A DNA stretch of 42,536 nucleotides from Eubacteriales bacterium. Lineage in GTDB: Bacteria > Bacillota > Clostridia > Oscillospirales > Oscillospiraceae. Where the stretch lies: positions 1 to 42,536 of the forward strand of contig JAUMWJ010000016.1 of NCBI GenBank assembly GCA_030529655.1, given 5' to 3'. A program made the translations under genes and the position numbers. Shown here in pieces: positions 1-7,467 of this stretch. The number at the start of each line of letters is the position of its first letter. Position 1 is the first letter of the stretch. The notes below the pieces were generated by a model. The model worked only from the letters and a program-made list of their open reading frames with translations. It was not told where the DNA came from and ran no database searches.

Positions 1-80
1 CAAAGCACCCTCGTATCGTCTGCTGCACACTGGGCAACGCCGCCGGCATGATCGGCGCGGCCATGTTTGCCAAAAAGTGA
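1..80 (+). CDS. ROK-family glucokinase-like protein, C-terminal fragment
   Basis: Only the last 25 codons lie in the window, ending in TGA at 78-80. The readable tail contains LGNAAGMIGAAMFAKK, which matches the usual C-terminal signature of ROK-family glucokinases (LGNDAGxIGAA). These enzymes phosphorylate glucose to glucose-6-phosphate in the cytoplasm. The gene lies 20 bp upstream of pgi, which uses that product, so the two probably form a glycolytic pair. The start and the catalytic domain are outside the window, so the family call rests on this short tail and the neighbour. Confidence 0.6.
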   Translation, partial: KHPRIVCCTLGNAAGMIGAAMFAKK

Positions 81-100
81 CAGAATAAAGAGGCTTTTAT

Positions 101-1438
101 ATGATTCGTATTGATTTATCCAATACACAACAGCTTTTACAGGCCAACTATGTAGCCGCCCTCTCCTCTCGTCTGCATATCGCCCACGAGCAACTGCAAA
201 AGGGCAACGGCTCAGGCGGCGAATTCACCGGATGGGTACATCTGCCCACCGACTATGACCGCGAGGAGTTTGCCCGCATCAAGAAAGCCGCCAAGAAGAT
301 CCAAAGCGACTCGCAGGCATTGGTGGTTATCGGCATCGGCGGTTCCTATCTGGGCGCTCGCGGTGTCATCGAGTGCCTGTGCTCTCCCAACTACAATCTC
401 AAAAAGAAGAACACGCCCAATATTTACTTCATCGGCAACGGTCTGTCCTCCGAGGCTTTGAGCGAAACCATGGAGCTGCTTGACGGCGTGGATTTCTCCG
501 TCAATGTGATTTCCAAGTCCGGCACCACCACCGAGCCTGCCGTGGCATTTCGTTTCTTTCGCCGTATGCTGGAGGAAAAGTACGGCAAGGCTGAGGCTGC
601 CCGCCGCATCTATGCCACTACCGACCGCACAAAAGGTGCGCTGAAATCTCTGGCCAATGAGAATGGCTATGAAACCTTTGTGGTACCCGATGATGTGGGT
701 GGCCGTTACAGCGTGCTGACCGCCGTGGGCCTGCTGCCCATTGCCGTGGCAGGCATCGACATCGATGAACTGATGAGCGGCGCTGCCGCTATGCAGGCAA
801 ACTGTGTCGCAGACGATATGGCAAGCAACCCCGCGTGGCAGTATGCCGCCGCACGGTACGAACTCTATCGCAGCGGCAAACACATTGAGATTCTTGCCGC
901 CTATGAGCCTTCTTTCCGCTTCATGGCAGAGTGGTGGAAACAGCTTTACGGTGAGTCCGAGGGCAAGGAGAACAAGGGTCTGTTTCCCGCCAGCGTAGAG
1001 TTTACCGCTGACCTGCACTCCATGGGTCAGTATATCCAGCAGGGCGAGCGCCATATCTTCGAGTCGGTTGTCCGTTTCGGCACATCGAAAGATGAGAACC
1101 CCGTACCCTTTGACGAGGTTAACGGTGACGGTCTGAACTTCCTTGCCGGTAAGTCCATGGACTTTATCGCCACCCAGGCCATGGACGGTACGCTGCTTGC
1201 CCATGTAGAGGGCGGTGTGCCCAATATCATTGTCCGTGTAGGACAGAAGAATGCTTACACGCTCGGTGAGATGATCTATTTCTTCGAATACGCTTGCGGT
1301 CTGAGCGGCTATCTGCTGGGTGTGAATCCCTTCGACCAGCCCGGCGTGGAGGCCTATAAGAAGAATATGTTCGCCCTCCTCGGCAAGCCCGGCTACGAGA
1401 AATTGCGTGAGGAATTGCTTAATAAGCTGAAGAGGTGA
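101..1438 (+). CDS. pgi: glucose-6-phosphate isomerase
   Basis: This enzyme interconverts glucose-6-phosphate and fructose-6-phosphate in glycolysis. The protein has 445 residues, the usual size for the Firmicute form. Visible signatures are GIGGSYLGARG (about 78-88), the phosphate-binding SKSGTT loop (138-143), GESEGKENKG near the catalytic glutamate, DLHSMGQY with the conserved histidine, and QPGVEAYKKN with the C-terminal catalytic lysine. It follows a glucokinase-like gene by 20 bp, suggesting co-transcription. A long open frame on the opposite strand is a shadow of this gene. The assignment is secure. Confidence 0.97.
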   Translation: MIRIDLSNTQQLLQANYVAALSSRLHIAHEQLQKGNGSGGEFTGWVHLPTDYDREEFARIKKAAKKIQSDSQALVVIGIGGSYLGARGVIECLCSPNYNLKKKNTPNIYFIGNGLSSEALSETMELLDGVDFSVNVISKSGTTTEPAVAFRFFRRMLEEKYGKAEAARRIYATTDRTKGALKSLANENGYETFVVPDDVGGRYSVLTAVGLLPIAVAGIDIDELMSGAAAMQANCVADDMASNPAWQYAAARYELYRSGKHIEILAAYEPSFRFMAEWWKQLYGESEGKENKGLFPASVEFTADLHSMGQYIQQGERHIFESVVRFGTSKDENPVPFDEVNGDGLNFLAGKSMDFIATQAMDGTLLAHVEGGVPNIIVRVGQKNAYTLGEMIYFFEYACGLSGYLLGVNPFDQPGVEAYKKNMFALLGKPGYEKLREELLNKLKR

Positions 1439-1453
1439 TCGAGCTCTTTTTTT
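1430..1453 (+). terminator. weak terminator overlapping the pgi stop
   Basis: AAGAG (1430-1434) can pair with CTCTT (1444-1448), followed directly by a T run to 1453. The stem is only about 5 bp, so this is a modest candidate. Confidence 0.35.
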
Positions 1454-1780
1454 CATCTATATGCAATCATTCAACGGCCTGATGGTGAAATACCGCCGTA
1501 ATCTCGGTATAACACATGCTGTCTGGCAGGACATTTGATGAAATCACTTATATTTGATGAAAACGCAATCTCCGAACGGCGTTGCCGGTCGGTGTTAGAT
1601 GGCTCTGGCAGGGTTATTTCTGCCAGAGCCTTTATCCTACTTCAAAATCGACCACGAAATATACCCCACAATATAGGGGTGTGGGCTTAGCCCGCATTCG
1701 GCAGAAGTGGGGCGGGAAAGCGCATGGCGCGAAACCGTACCACAAATGCGAAACTTGCCATGCCGTAAAACGGCATGCGC
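1439..1780. other. gene-poor region with hairpins and mini-ORFs
   Basis: No convincing gene is seen here. Two tiny frames, 1461-1538 and 1538-1690, overlap as TGATG, and an AGGA lies 6 nt before the second. Neither product resembles anything I recognise. A 10-bp direct repeat, TTTGATGAAA, occurs at 1534-1543 and 1553-1562. A strong hairpin lies at 1601-1630 and a second at 1759-1777. Next to the broken helix-turn-helix gene this looks like the scar of a mobile element. Confidence 0.5.
1601..1630 (+). terminator. 11-bp hairpin, possible weak terminator
   Basis: GGCTCTGGCAG (1601-1611) pairs perfectly with CTGCCAGAGCC (1620-1630) around an 8-nt loop, followed by TTTATCC. The T tract is short, so termination is uncertain. 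On the minus strand there is no T tract. Confidence 0.4.
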
Positions 1781-1782
1781 CT
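1759..1782. other. candidate oriT-like hairpin of a mobile-element remnant
   Basis: CATGCCGT (1759-1766) and ACGGCATG (1770-1777) form an 8-bp stem with a 3-nt loop, and the right arm runs directly into CGCCTA. An inverted repeat followed by TGCGCC recalls the nick regions of RSF1010/pIP501-type mobilisation origins. It also lies just after the stop of the broken helix-turn-helix gene on the minus strand, so it could equally be that gene's terminator. No relaxase gene is present. Confidence 0.25.
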
Positions 1783-2244
1783 AATTCATGTTTCTCCGTT
1801 CCAAACGCTCCCGCCAGTTGACATTCATGCGGTGCTGCCTTTGAAGTATACGACGTACTTGGAGACGTTCGTGCTCCGCTTCGATGTGCTGCTTTGCGAC
1901 ATAGTCACGATACTGAATTGCCAGAACGATTGGTTCAATATGATAGAGTAGATTGCCGTTGCGTATACCGTAGGCGGTGAACAGCTTTGTAGGACAGGTA
2001 GTGATGAGCCGTTTCTCCTCCAGCATGTCCACATATTTTTCACAGTGTTTCTGCTGTTGATCCCCACAGCCGCGCCGATAGTTTTGTAACTGGGATAGCA
2101 CTCGTGCGTCTTACGATTCTCCAGATAGAGGAGGTAGGCATAGACTGCCAGCTCACCGGTAGAGAGATTCAACGAAAAGATTTCATATGGCAGCATGAAG
2201 TAATGCGAGCGAGCGCTCAGCTTGCTCCAACTATTGCGTGACAT
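1781..2244 (-). pseudogene. helix-turn-helix protein of mobile-element type, frameshifted
   Basis: Two overlapping minus-strand frames join into one protein of about 154 residues. The first part, from ATG at 2244, reads through LSTGELAVYAYLLYLENRKT and CYPSYKTIGAAVG, a winged-helix/HTH pattern common in replication-initiator-like proteins of Clostridial integrative elements. At the T5 run 2036-2040 (A5 on the coding strand) the frame breaks. Restoring one base gives NTVKKYVDMLEEKRLI, the expected recognition-helix continuation, which runs to the stop at 1781. A one-base deletion in a homopolymer is the simplest reading; a sequencing error is possible. The ribosome site AAGGGGGG sits about 8 nt before the start, inside an inverted repeat. 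Confidence 0.7.
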
Positions 2245-2250
2245 GAAAAA

Positions 2251-2290
2251 TACCCCCCTTGCTGCTTCTATTATGCAGCGAGGAGGGGTA
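2251..2290 (-). repeat. imperfect inverted repeat over the HTH gene ribosome site
   Basis: TACCCCCCTTGCTGC at 2251-2265 is an imperfect inverted copy of the sequence at 2275-2290. On the minus strand the hairpin includes the AAGGGGGG ribosome site of the HTH gene. It could be an operator or a translational control hairpin. Confidence 0.4.
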
Positions 2291-2371
2291 AGAAAGTACG
2301 GACAAAATGTAACAAGCTGACTATGCAGGAGGAGAGTGTGCGCAGATACCAGGCGTGGAACACACCTTATC

Positions 2372-2400
2372 TTGACGTATAAGTTCGAATCATATACAAT
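2372..2400 (+). promoter_or_regulatory. sigma-A promoter for the CHASE histidine kinase
   Basis: TTGACG (2372-2377) and TACAAT (2395-2400) are separated by 17 bp, upstream of the kinase start at 2456. Each hexamer differs from consensus at one position. Confidence 0.7.
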
Positions 2401-2455
2401 GAACTTAGATTATTGATGTCAATATGTATCGCTTTTTGCACAAAATGGTGAGCTT

Positions 2456-3958
2456 ATGAAAGAACGAATTTCAAAAATCATACACAATATATACTTTTTG
2501 CCAATTACTGTTGCTATTGTATGCTTTCTGGCATTGCTGCTGTTAATCAACCTGTATCGGTCACAACGCAATGAGGAAGAAGCCTTGCGTATGGAATACA
2601 TCGCACGCACAGTAGAGGCGGAAACCTATGAAACGTTGTCTTATCAGCTGAGTAAGACTCATATTCTGGAGGGGCACCTTATTGAAACAGGAGGCAATTT
2701 TGACGATTTTGGGCCTATAGCTGAAGGCCTGCTGAAAGAACCCTATGTGCGAAATCTGCTGTTTGCGCCAAATGGAGTGGTCAAAGGTATTTTCCCGATT
2801 GAAGGCAATGAACCTGTGTATGATCTGGATATGAACGGTCAGGGGCAGGGTAATCTGGAAGCACAGGCGGCCATTCAAAAGGGTGAACTGTATATGGCGG
2901 GTCCCTTTGAAATGGTGGAGGGCGGTTTGGGCATCTGCGGAAGATTGCCAATCTACCTGCGTAATGAAAGCGGTGAGCGGGAATATTGGGGATTGGTATC
3001 CATTACACTCAGTTATCCCGATATTTTTGATAACAGTCCTATGCAGCACATCAATGAGCAAGGATACACATGCCGCATATGGCGCATCAATCCCGATGAT
3101 AATAAACCGCAGACTATTTTGGAAACGGAAAAGACTGTTGATCGCAATGCCATCGCATTGAGTAGACAGATGGCACTGTTTAATTCCGAGTGGACATTGG
3201 ATATAGCGCCGCTGAACCCGCTGCTCTCGTCTATTATTTTTACATTTCTCTTATTGGCAAATATTGCTGTGAGCACGCTTGTGGGTGTGGGGCTGTATCT
3301 TAACAGCAAGGTGCGCCGCATGAAAGCGGAGGAAACTGCAGCACAGATTCGCTTATTACAGGAGCAGCTGGAGCAGGAGCAGACGCATATGCTGCTCAGC
3401 CAGATCAGCTCACATTTTTTCTACCACACATTGAATGCGCTGCAGGCACTGATTGTGCTGCAGCCGGACGCAGCTTATAAGATGGCCGGTGACTTTGCAC
3501 GCTATCTGCGTTTCAATCTTGATTCGATCACCGCACCCAGTGGTATGGGCACTTTTAAGGATGAGCTGCGCGCTGTCCGCGCCTATGCTGATATCAATGT
3601 GCAGCAGCTTGGTGATCGACTTAAAATGGAGTACGACGTGCCGGATATTGATTTCGATATTCCTACATTAACGATTCAGCCCGTTGTGGAGAATGCTATC
3701 TTGCATGGTATTAAGCCAAAAATCGGCGGCGGCACGGTGTCCATCTCTGTGCAGGAAATGGTGGCATATTGGCAGGTTACGGTTACGGATGACGGCGTTG
3801 GTTTTTCTCCCGATTCGACAGATAACAGCAAGTCTGTCGGTCTGGATAACGTCCGAAAGCGGCTATCCCGTTTTGATGGTTGCTATATGACGATTGACAG
3901 TCAACCCGGCATGGGGACAAAAGTCGTATTAAGATTTGCAAAAAACTATGATAATTAA
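2456..3958 (+). CDS. CHASE-domain sensor histidine kinase (LytS/His_kinase type)
   Basis: This is a membrane sensor kinase of 500 residues. An N-terminal helix (about 13-33) and a second at about 256-283 bracket an extracellular region with CHASE-domain character. That region includes a run of VVKGIFPIEGNEPVYDLD type, then an AGPFEM/GICGRLPIYL block. The cytoplasmic part is a His_kinase/LytS-type module: H320 lies in QISSHFFYHTLNALQ, followed by an ATPase domain with PVVENAILHG, DDGVGF and VGLDNVRKRL. The usual PHFL(F/Y)N context of the histidine is changed to SHFFYH. It is followed by a response regulator and a BMP-type importer, whose substrate it may sense. CHASE domains bind cytokinins in plants; the ligand here is unknown. 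Confidence 0.85.
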   Translation: MKERISKIIHNIYFLPITVAIVCFLALLLLINLYRSQRNEEEALRMEYIARTVEAETYETLSYQLSKTHILEGHLIETGGNFDDFGPIAEGLLKEPYVRNLLFAPNGVVKGIFPIEGNEPVYDLDMNGQGQGNLEAQAAIQKGELYMAGPFEMVEGGLGICGRLPIYLRNESGEREYWGLVSITLSYPDIFDNSPMQHINEQGYTCRIWRINPDDNKPQTILETEKTVDRNAIALSRQMALFNSEWTLDIAPLNPLLSSIIFTFLLLANIAVSTLVGVGLYLNSKVRRMKAEETAAQIRLLQEQLEQEQTHMLLSQISSHFFYHTLNALQALIVLQPDAAYKMAGDFARYLRFNLDSITAPSGMGTFKDELRAVRAYADINVQQLGDRLKMEYDVPDIDFDIPTLTIQPVVENAILHGIKPKIGGGTVSISVQEMVAYWQVTVTDDGVGFSPDSTDNSKSVGLDNVRKRLSRFDGCYMTIDSQPGMGTKVVLRFAKNYDN

Positions 3959-3973
3959 ATAAAAACGACAAAA

Positions 3974-4000
3974 GGCGTACGGTTTCCGTACGCCTTTTTT
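3974..4000 (+). terminator. strong terminator between kinase and response regulator
   Basis: GGCGTACGG (3974-3982) and CCGTACGCC (3986-3994) form a perfect 9-bp stem with a TTT loop, followed by T6 (3995-4000). It separates the kinase transcript from the regulator/importer transcript. Confidence 0.9.
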
Positions 4001-4002
4001 GC

Positions 4003-4008
4003 TATAAT
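4003..4008 (+). promoter_or_regulatory. -10 element of the regulator/importer operon
   Basis: A perfect TATAAT lies 3 bp after the terminator T run, and a GGAGG follows at 4017-4021. No good -35 is visible, because the terminator stem occupies that position. An activator-dependent promoter is therefore plausible. The implied leader is only about 15 nt. Confidence 0.5.
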
Positions 4009-4028
4009 ACAAAAATGGAGGCGTGTCT

Positions 4029-4850
4029 ATGAAAACGATTATAGTTGACGATATGCTGCTGGATATACAGCTGTTGGAACTGAAATGCGCTGATATGCCC
4101 GATCTTGAAATCATCGGTAAATTTACTGATCCACAGGAAGCTATGACATTTGCACAGCAGAATGCGGTAGACTTTGCGTTGCTTGATATTGATATGCCCG
4201 GCATGAATGGTATGGATTTGGCCCGCAATCTGCGCGCTATCCGTTCCGATATTATCATCGTCTTTATCACAGCACACCCAAAATTTGCGGTTGACGCGCT
4301 GAAAATGAAAGCAGACTATATCATTTTCAAGCCCTACGACCGAGAGGATATGGAGGACATGCTGGAGCGTGCGAAGCTACTTCATCAGCGGCAAAAGAAA
4401 CGGTTTTATTTTCATACCTTTGGCGATTTTGATATGTTTGTTGACGGAAACCCAATCCATTTCCGCTCGGGAAAAGCCAAAGAATTGATGGCGCTTTGCG
4501 TGTTTCGGGAGGGACGCCCGGTGTCGATCCACGACATGATCGAGCATTTATGGGGCGAAGATGCTGCTGCCACGCCGGAAAACACAGGCTATCGCCGCAC
4601 CATCAAGGAACTGTCAGACACCTTAAAAGCGTACGGCGCAGAGGAACTGTTTGCCCGTGAGCGAGGCAGCCTTCGCGTAAAGATGGAACTGACAGATTCG
4701 GATCTGCAGGACTTCATGAATGGCAAGAAGGATGCCCTGTGCAGTTTTCAGGGTGCCTATATGCAGCAATATTCCTGGGCAGAAGAAGGAATTTATGCTC
4801 TGGTGGAACGCAAAGAAATGATGCTTTCCAAAAAAGAGCAGGATAAATAA
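4029..4850 (+). CDS. response regulator, REC plus SARP-type winged helix
   Basis: The protein has 273 residues from ATG at 4029. This start was chosen because GGAGG at 4017-4021 lies 7 nt before it; an in-frame GTG at 4023 is too close. The N-terminal receiver domain has acidic D7/D8, the phosphoacceptor D53 in LLDIDMPGMNG, T81 and K101. From about residue 128 a winged-helix region (FHTFGDFDMFVDG, then RSGKAKELMALCVF and MIEHLWGED) matches the SARP/BTAD-like regulators of COG3947. It is the probable partner of the CHASE kinase upstream. It ends 20 bp before the importer ATPase, so it is probably co-transcribed with the transporter and may autoregulate the operon. Confidence 0.88.
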   Translation: MKTIIVDDMLLDIQLLELKCADMPDLEIIGKFTDPQEAMTFAQQNAVDFALLDIDMPGMNGMDLARNLRAIRSDIIIVFITAHPKFAVDALKMKADYIIFKPYDREDMEDMLERAKLLHQRQKKRFYFHTFGDFDMFVDGNPIHFRSGKAKELMALCVFREGRPVSIHDMIEHLWGEDAAATPENTGYRRTIKELSDTLKAYGAEELFARERGSLRVKMELTDSDLQDFMNGKKDALCSFQGAYMQQYSWAEEGIYALVERKEMMLSKKEQDK

Positions 4851-4870
4851 AGAGAGGGAGTGAGCACACA

Positions 4871-6379
4871 TTGGATGAACTGTTGCGAATGGAACACATC
4901 AGCAAGCGTTTCAAGGATTTTTATGCCAACAAGGACATCAATCTGACCGTGAAGCGCGGCGAGGTCCTTACGCTGCTGGGTGAAAACGGTGCAGGTAAAT
5001 CTACCTTAATGAACATTCTCATCGGCCTGTACCAACCGACAGAAGGAAAAATTTTCCTTAACGGCAAGGAAGAACACATCGATTCACCCGCTCATGCGGT
5101 CAAGCTGGGCATCGGCATGGTACATCAGCACTTCATGTTGGTGGAGGCCATGACGGTGTTCGAGAACATTATTTTGGGTGACCGCAATGTCACTGGTGTT
5201 TTCATCGACCGTGATGCACGCAGAAAAGAGATCGAGGAGCTCTCCGCCAGATACGGCTTGGACGTGGAGCTGGACAAGTACATCACCGAGATCTCCGTGG
5301 GCGCACAGCAGCGCGTGGAGATTCTCAAGGCACTGTATCACGGCGCCGAGCTGCTGATTCTGGACGAGCCCTCTGCCGCCTTGACCGATATCGAGGTGGA
5401 AGGTCTGTTTGCCATCATGCGCAAGCTGGTCAGCGAGGGTAAGAGTATTATCTTCATCAGCCACAAAATGCGCGAGGTGCTGCATATCTCTGACCGCATT
5501 ACGGTTTTGCGTCTGGGCGAAGTGATCGGTACGGTGAACCGCTCCGAAACTGATGGCAAGAAGCTGGCGAGCATGATGATTGGTCGTGAGTTGTCCGCCT
5601 CTCAGTATGAGAAGCTGGAATTCAAGGGTGAATCCGTCGTAGAACTGCAGGATGTGTCCTATAACAAGGAATCCAAGCATAACGGCCTCAACGGTGTCTC
5701 CATGCAGGTGCGCCGCGGTGAGATCGTGGGTATTGCCGGCGTGGACGGCAACGGCCAGACCCAGTTGGCACAGATTGTGACCGGCGTGCTGACACCCCAG
5801 TCCGGCGAAGTGAAGATGAAGGGCAGCGCGGTTGCCGCCTTTGATCCGTTTTCCTTTATTTCCTCCGGCGTCTCCCATGTTCCCGAGGATCGCAATCTGC
5901 AGGGTCTTGTGGGCGATATGTCCATTGCCGATAATCTGGTGCTGAAAGCAACGGACACAGATCGTTTCAGCCGTGGCAAGGGCATGGTGCTGAAGAAGGG
6001 CACCATCGACAAGTATGCCGACGAGATGGTGGAGAAATACGATATCCGATGCACCGGCGTTTCGCAGGATGTACGTAGTCTTTCCGGCGGTAACCAGCAG
6101 AAGGTCATTTTGGCCCGTGAGATTGAGTCCCAGCCGGATCTTCTGGTGGCGGCACATCCCACCCGCGGTTTGGATATCGGTGCCACCCGCTTTGTTCACG
6201 ATAAGATGATCGAAGCACGCGAAAATGGTGTGGGCGTTCTGCTCATCAGCGCAGACTTCGACGAAATTCTGGAAATGTCTGACCGCATTATCGTGTTCTT
6301 TGAAGGGCAGATCATGGGCGAGTTTTCCGGCAAGAATCCGCCCGTGGATGAGATCAGTCTTGCCATGACCGGTAAGTGA
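4871..6379 (+). CDS. BMP-type nucleoside/sugar ABC importer, double ATPase subunit
   Basis: This is a cytoplasmic energising subunit of 502 residues with two fused nucleotide-binding domains, like NupO/RbsA-class proteins. The first half has Walker A GENGAGKST, signature ISVGAQQR and Walker B LLILDEPSAAL. The second half has a degenerate Walker A (GVDGNGQTQ), LSGGNQQK and AAHPTRGLD in place of a standard Walker B, as is normal for this class. A TTG start at 4871 is preferred because GGGAG lies 10 nt upstream; the in-frame ATG at 4889 has no ribosome site. The order is regulator, ATPase, two permeases, binding protein. Purine nucleosides are the likely cargo by family, not by direct evidence. 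Confidence 0.9.
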   Translation: MDELLRMEHISKRFKDFYANKDINLTVKRGEVLTLLGENGAGKSTLMNILIGLYQPTEGKIFLNGKEEHIDSPAHAVKLGIGMVHQHFMLVEAMTVFENIILGDRNVTGVFIDRDARRKEIEELSARYGLDVELDKYITEISVGAQQRVEILKALYHGAELLILDEPSAALTDIEVEGLFAIMRKLVSEGKSIIFISHKMREVLHISDRITVLRLGEVIGTVNRSETDGKKLASMMIGRELSASQYEKLEFKGESVVELQDVSYNKESKHNGLNGVSMQVRRGEIVGIAGVDGNGQTQLAQIVTGVLTPQSGEVKMKGSAVAAFDPFSFISSGVSHVPEDRNLQGLVGDMSIADNLVLKATDTDRFSRGKGMVLKKGTIDKYADEMVEKYDIRCTGVSQDVRSLSGGNQQKVILAREIESQPDLLVAAHPTRGLDIGATRFVHDKMIEARENGVGVLLISADFDEILEMSDRIIVFFEGQIMGEFSGKNPPVDEISLAMTGK

Positions 6380-6393
6380 GGGGAGGTTTACGA

Positions 6394-7467
6394 ATGAAAA
6401 AATTGACAAAATCGATGACAAGTTTCATCGTACCTCTGCTGTCGATTCTTTTGGCATTCATTATCGGTGCCATTATCATGCTGGCTTTGGGTGCCAATCC
6501 CCTGACGGCACTGCAGTATCTGATCAAGGGCGCCTTTGGCTCCGTTGCCAATATCGGCACCACATTTTCCAAGGCAACTCCTCTGATTTTCACCGCACTG
6601 TGCGCCTGCTTTGCTTATAAATGCGGCGTGTTCAATCTGGGCGGCGAAGGTCAGTTCATCATCGGCTCCGTGGCCTGCTATCTGGTGGCATACTGCTCCG
6701 GTATCACAGGTCTGCCCGGTATTCTGCTGAGCCTGCTGGCCGGTACCATTGCCGGCGGTATCTGGGGCCTGATCCCCGGCGTGCTGAAGATCAGCCGCGG
6801 TCAGAACGAGATGATCATCTCCATCATGCTCAACTATGTGGCCACGCTGTTCATGGGCGTTATCTACACCAACTGGCTGCGCGACGCAAGCGTGCCTCAG
6901 ACCCCGGCCATTCCCGATGGCGTGATGCTCCCCCGTGTAATTAACGGTATGCGTTTCAGCTGGGCATTTGTGATTGCATTGGTCGTCGGTCTTGTGCTGT
7001 ACTATTTCCTGTTCTGGACAAGCGATGGCTTTAAACTGCGTGCGGTTGGTTACAACATGACGGCCAGCCGTTTCAATGGCTTCCCCGTTAAGCGCTATAT
7101 TCTGACAAGTTTCATCATCTCCGGCGCTATCGCCGGCCTCGGCGGCGGTGCTGAACTGCTTGGCACCCAGTTCCGTCTGATCAACGGTTTCGGCGCTGGT
7201 TACGGCTTCGACGGCGTGGCTATGGCACTGATCGGTCAACTCCACCCCATCGCTACCGTACTCGTTGCTATTTTCTTTGCAGCGCTGCGTGTTGGTTCCA
7301 CCACTATGCAGGCAGCCACCGGTGTACCCACCAGCGTGTCCGACATCATTCAGGCACTGGTCATCGTGTTCTCTGTGGCAGGCATGGCGCTGACCAAACT
7401 CCCTGAGTTTGAGGCATTCAAGCTGCGCTATTTCGGCAAGCATAAGAAGGAGGCGACGGATAAATGA
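6394..7467 (+). CDS. BMP-type ABC importer permease, first subunit
   Basis: This is a membrane permease of 357 residues in the BPD_transp_2 class (NupP-like). It begins MKKLTKSMTSFIVPLLSI and shows about nine hydrophobic segments. It has the typical FNLGGEGQFIIGS loop, GQNEMIISIMLNYVA, and the AVGYNMTASRFNGF segment near the ATPase contact. The start at 6394 is set by GGGGAGG at 6380-6386, 7 nt upstream; an in-frame GTG at 6376 overlaps the previous stop and lacks a site. The next permease starts in an ATGA overlap, indicating translational coupling. Confidence 0.9.
   Translation: MKKLTKSMTSFIVPLLSILLAFIIGAIIMLALGANPLTALQYLIKGAFGSVANIGTTFSKATPLIFTALCACFAYKCGVFNLGGEGQFIIGSVACYLVAYCSGITGLPGILLSLLAGTIAGGIWGLIPGVLKISRGQNEMIISIMLNYVATLFMGVIYTNWLRDASVPQTPAIPDGVMLPRVINGMRFSWAFVIALVVGLVLYYFLFWTSDGFKLRAVGYNMTASRFNGFPVKRYILTSFIISGAIAGLGGGAELLGTQFRLINGFGAGYGFDGVAMALIGQLHPIATVLVAIFFAALRVGSTTMQAATGVPTSVSDIIQALVIVFSVAGMALTKLPEFEAFKLRYFGKHKKEATDK

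Noticed and set aside
212-1456. Long minus-strand frame opposite pgi
   Set aside because: It lies antisense to a secure gene; its sequence shows no family features and its length follows from the codon bias of pgi.
1582-1821. Plus-strand frame of 79 codons beside the HTH remnant
   Set aside because: It runs through two hairpins, has no ribosome site, and overlaps the HTH pseudogene's end.
5084-6421. Long minus-strand frame opposite the first importer ATPase
   Set aside because: Shadow of an intact, well-conserved ATPase gene; the product is His/Leu-rich without a recognisable domain.
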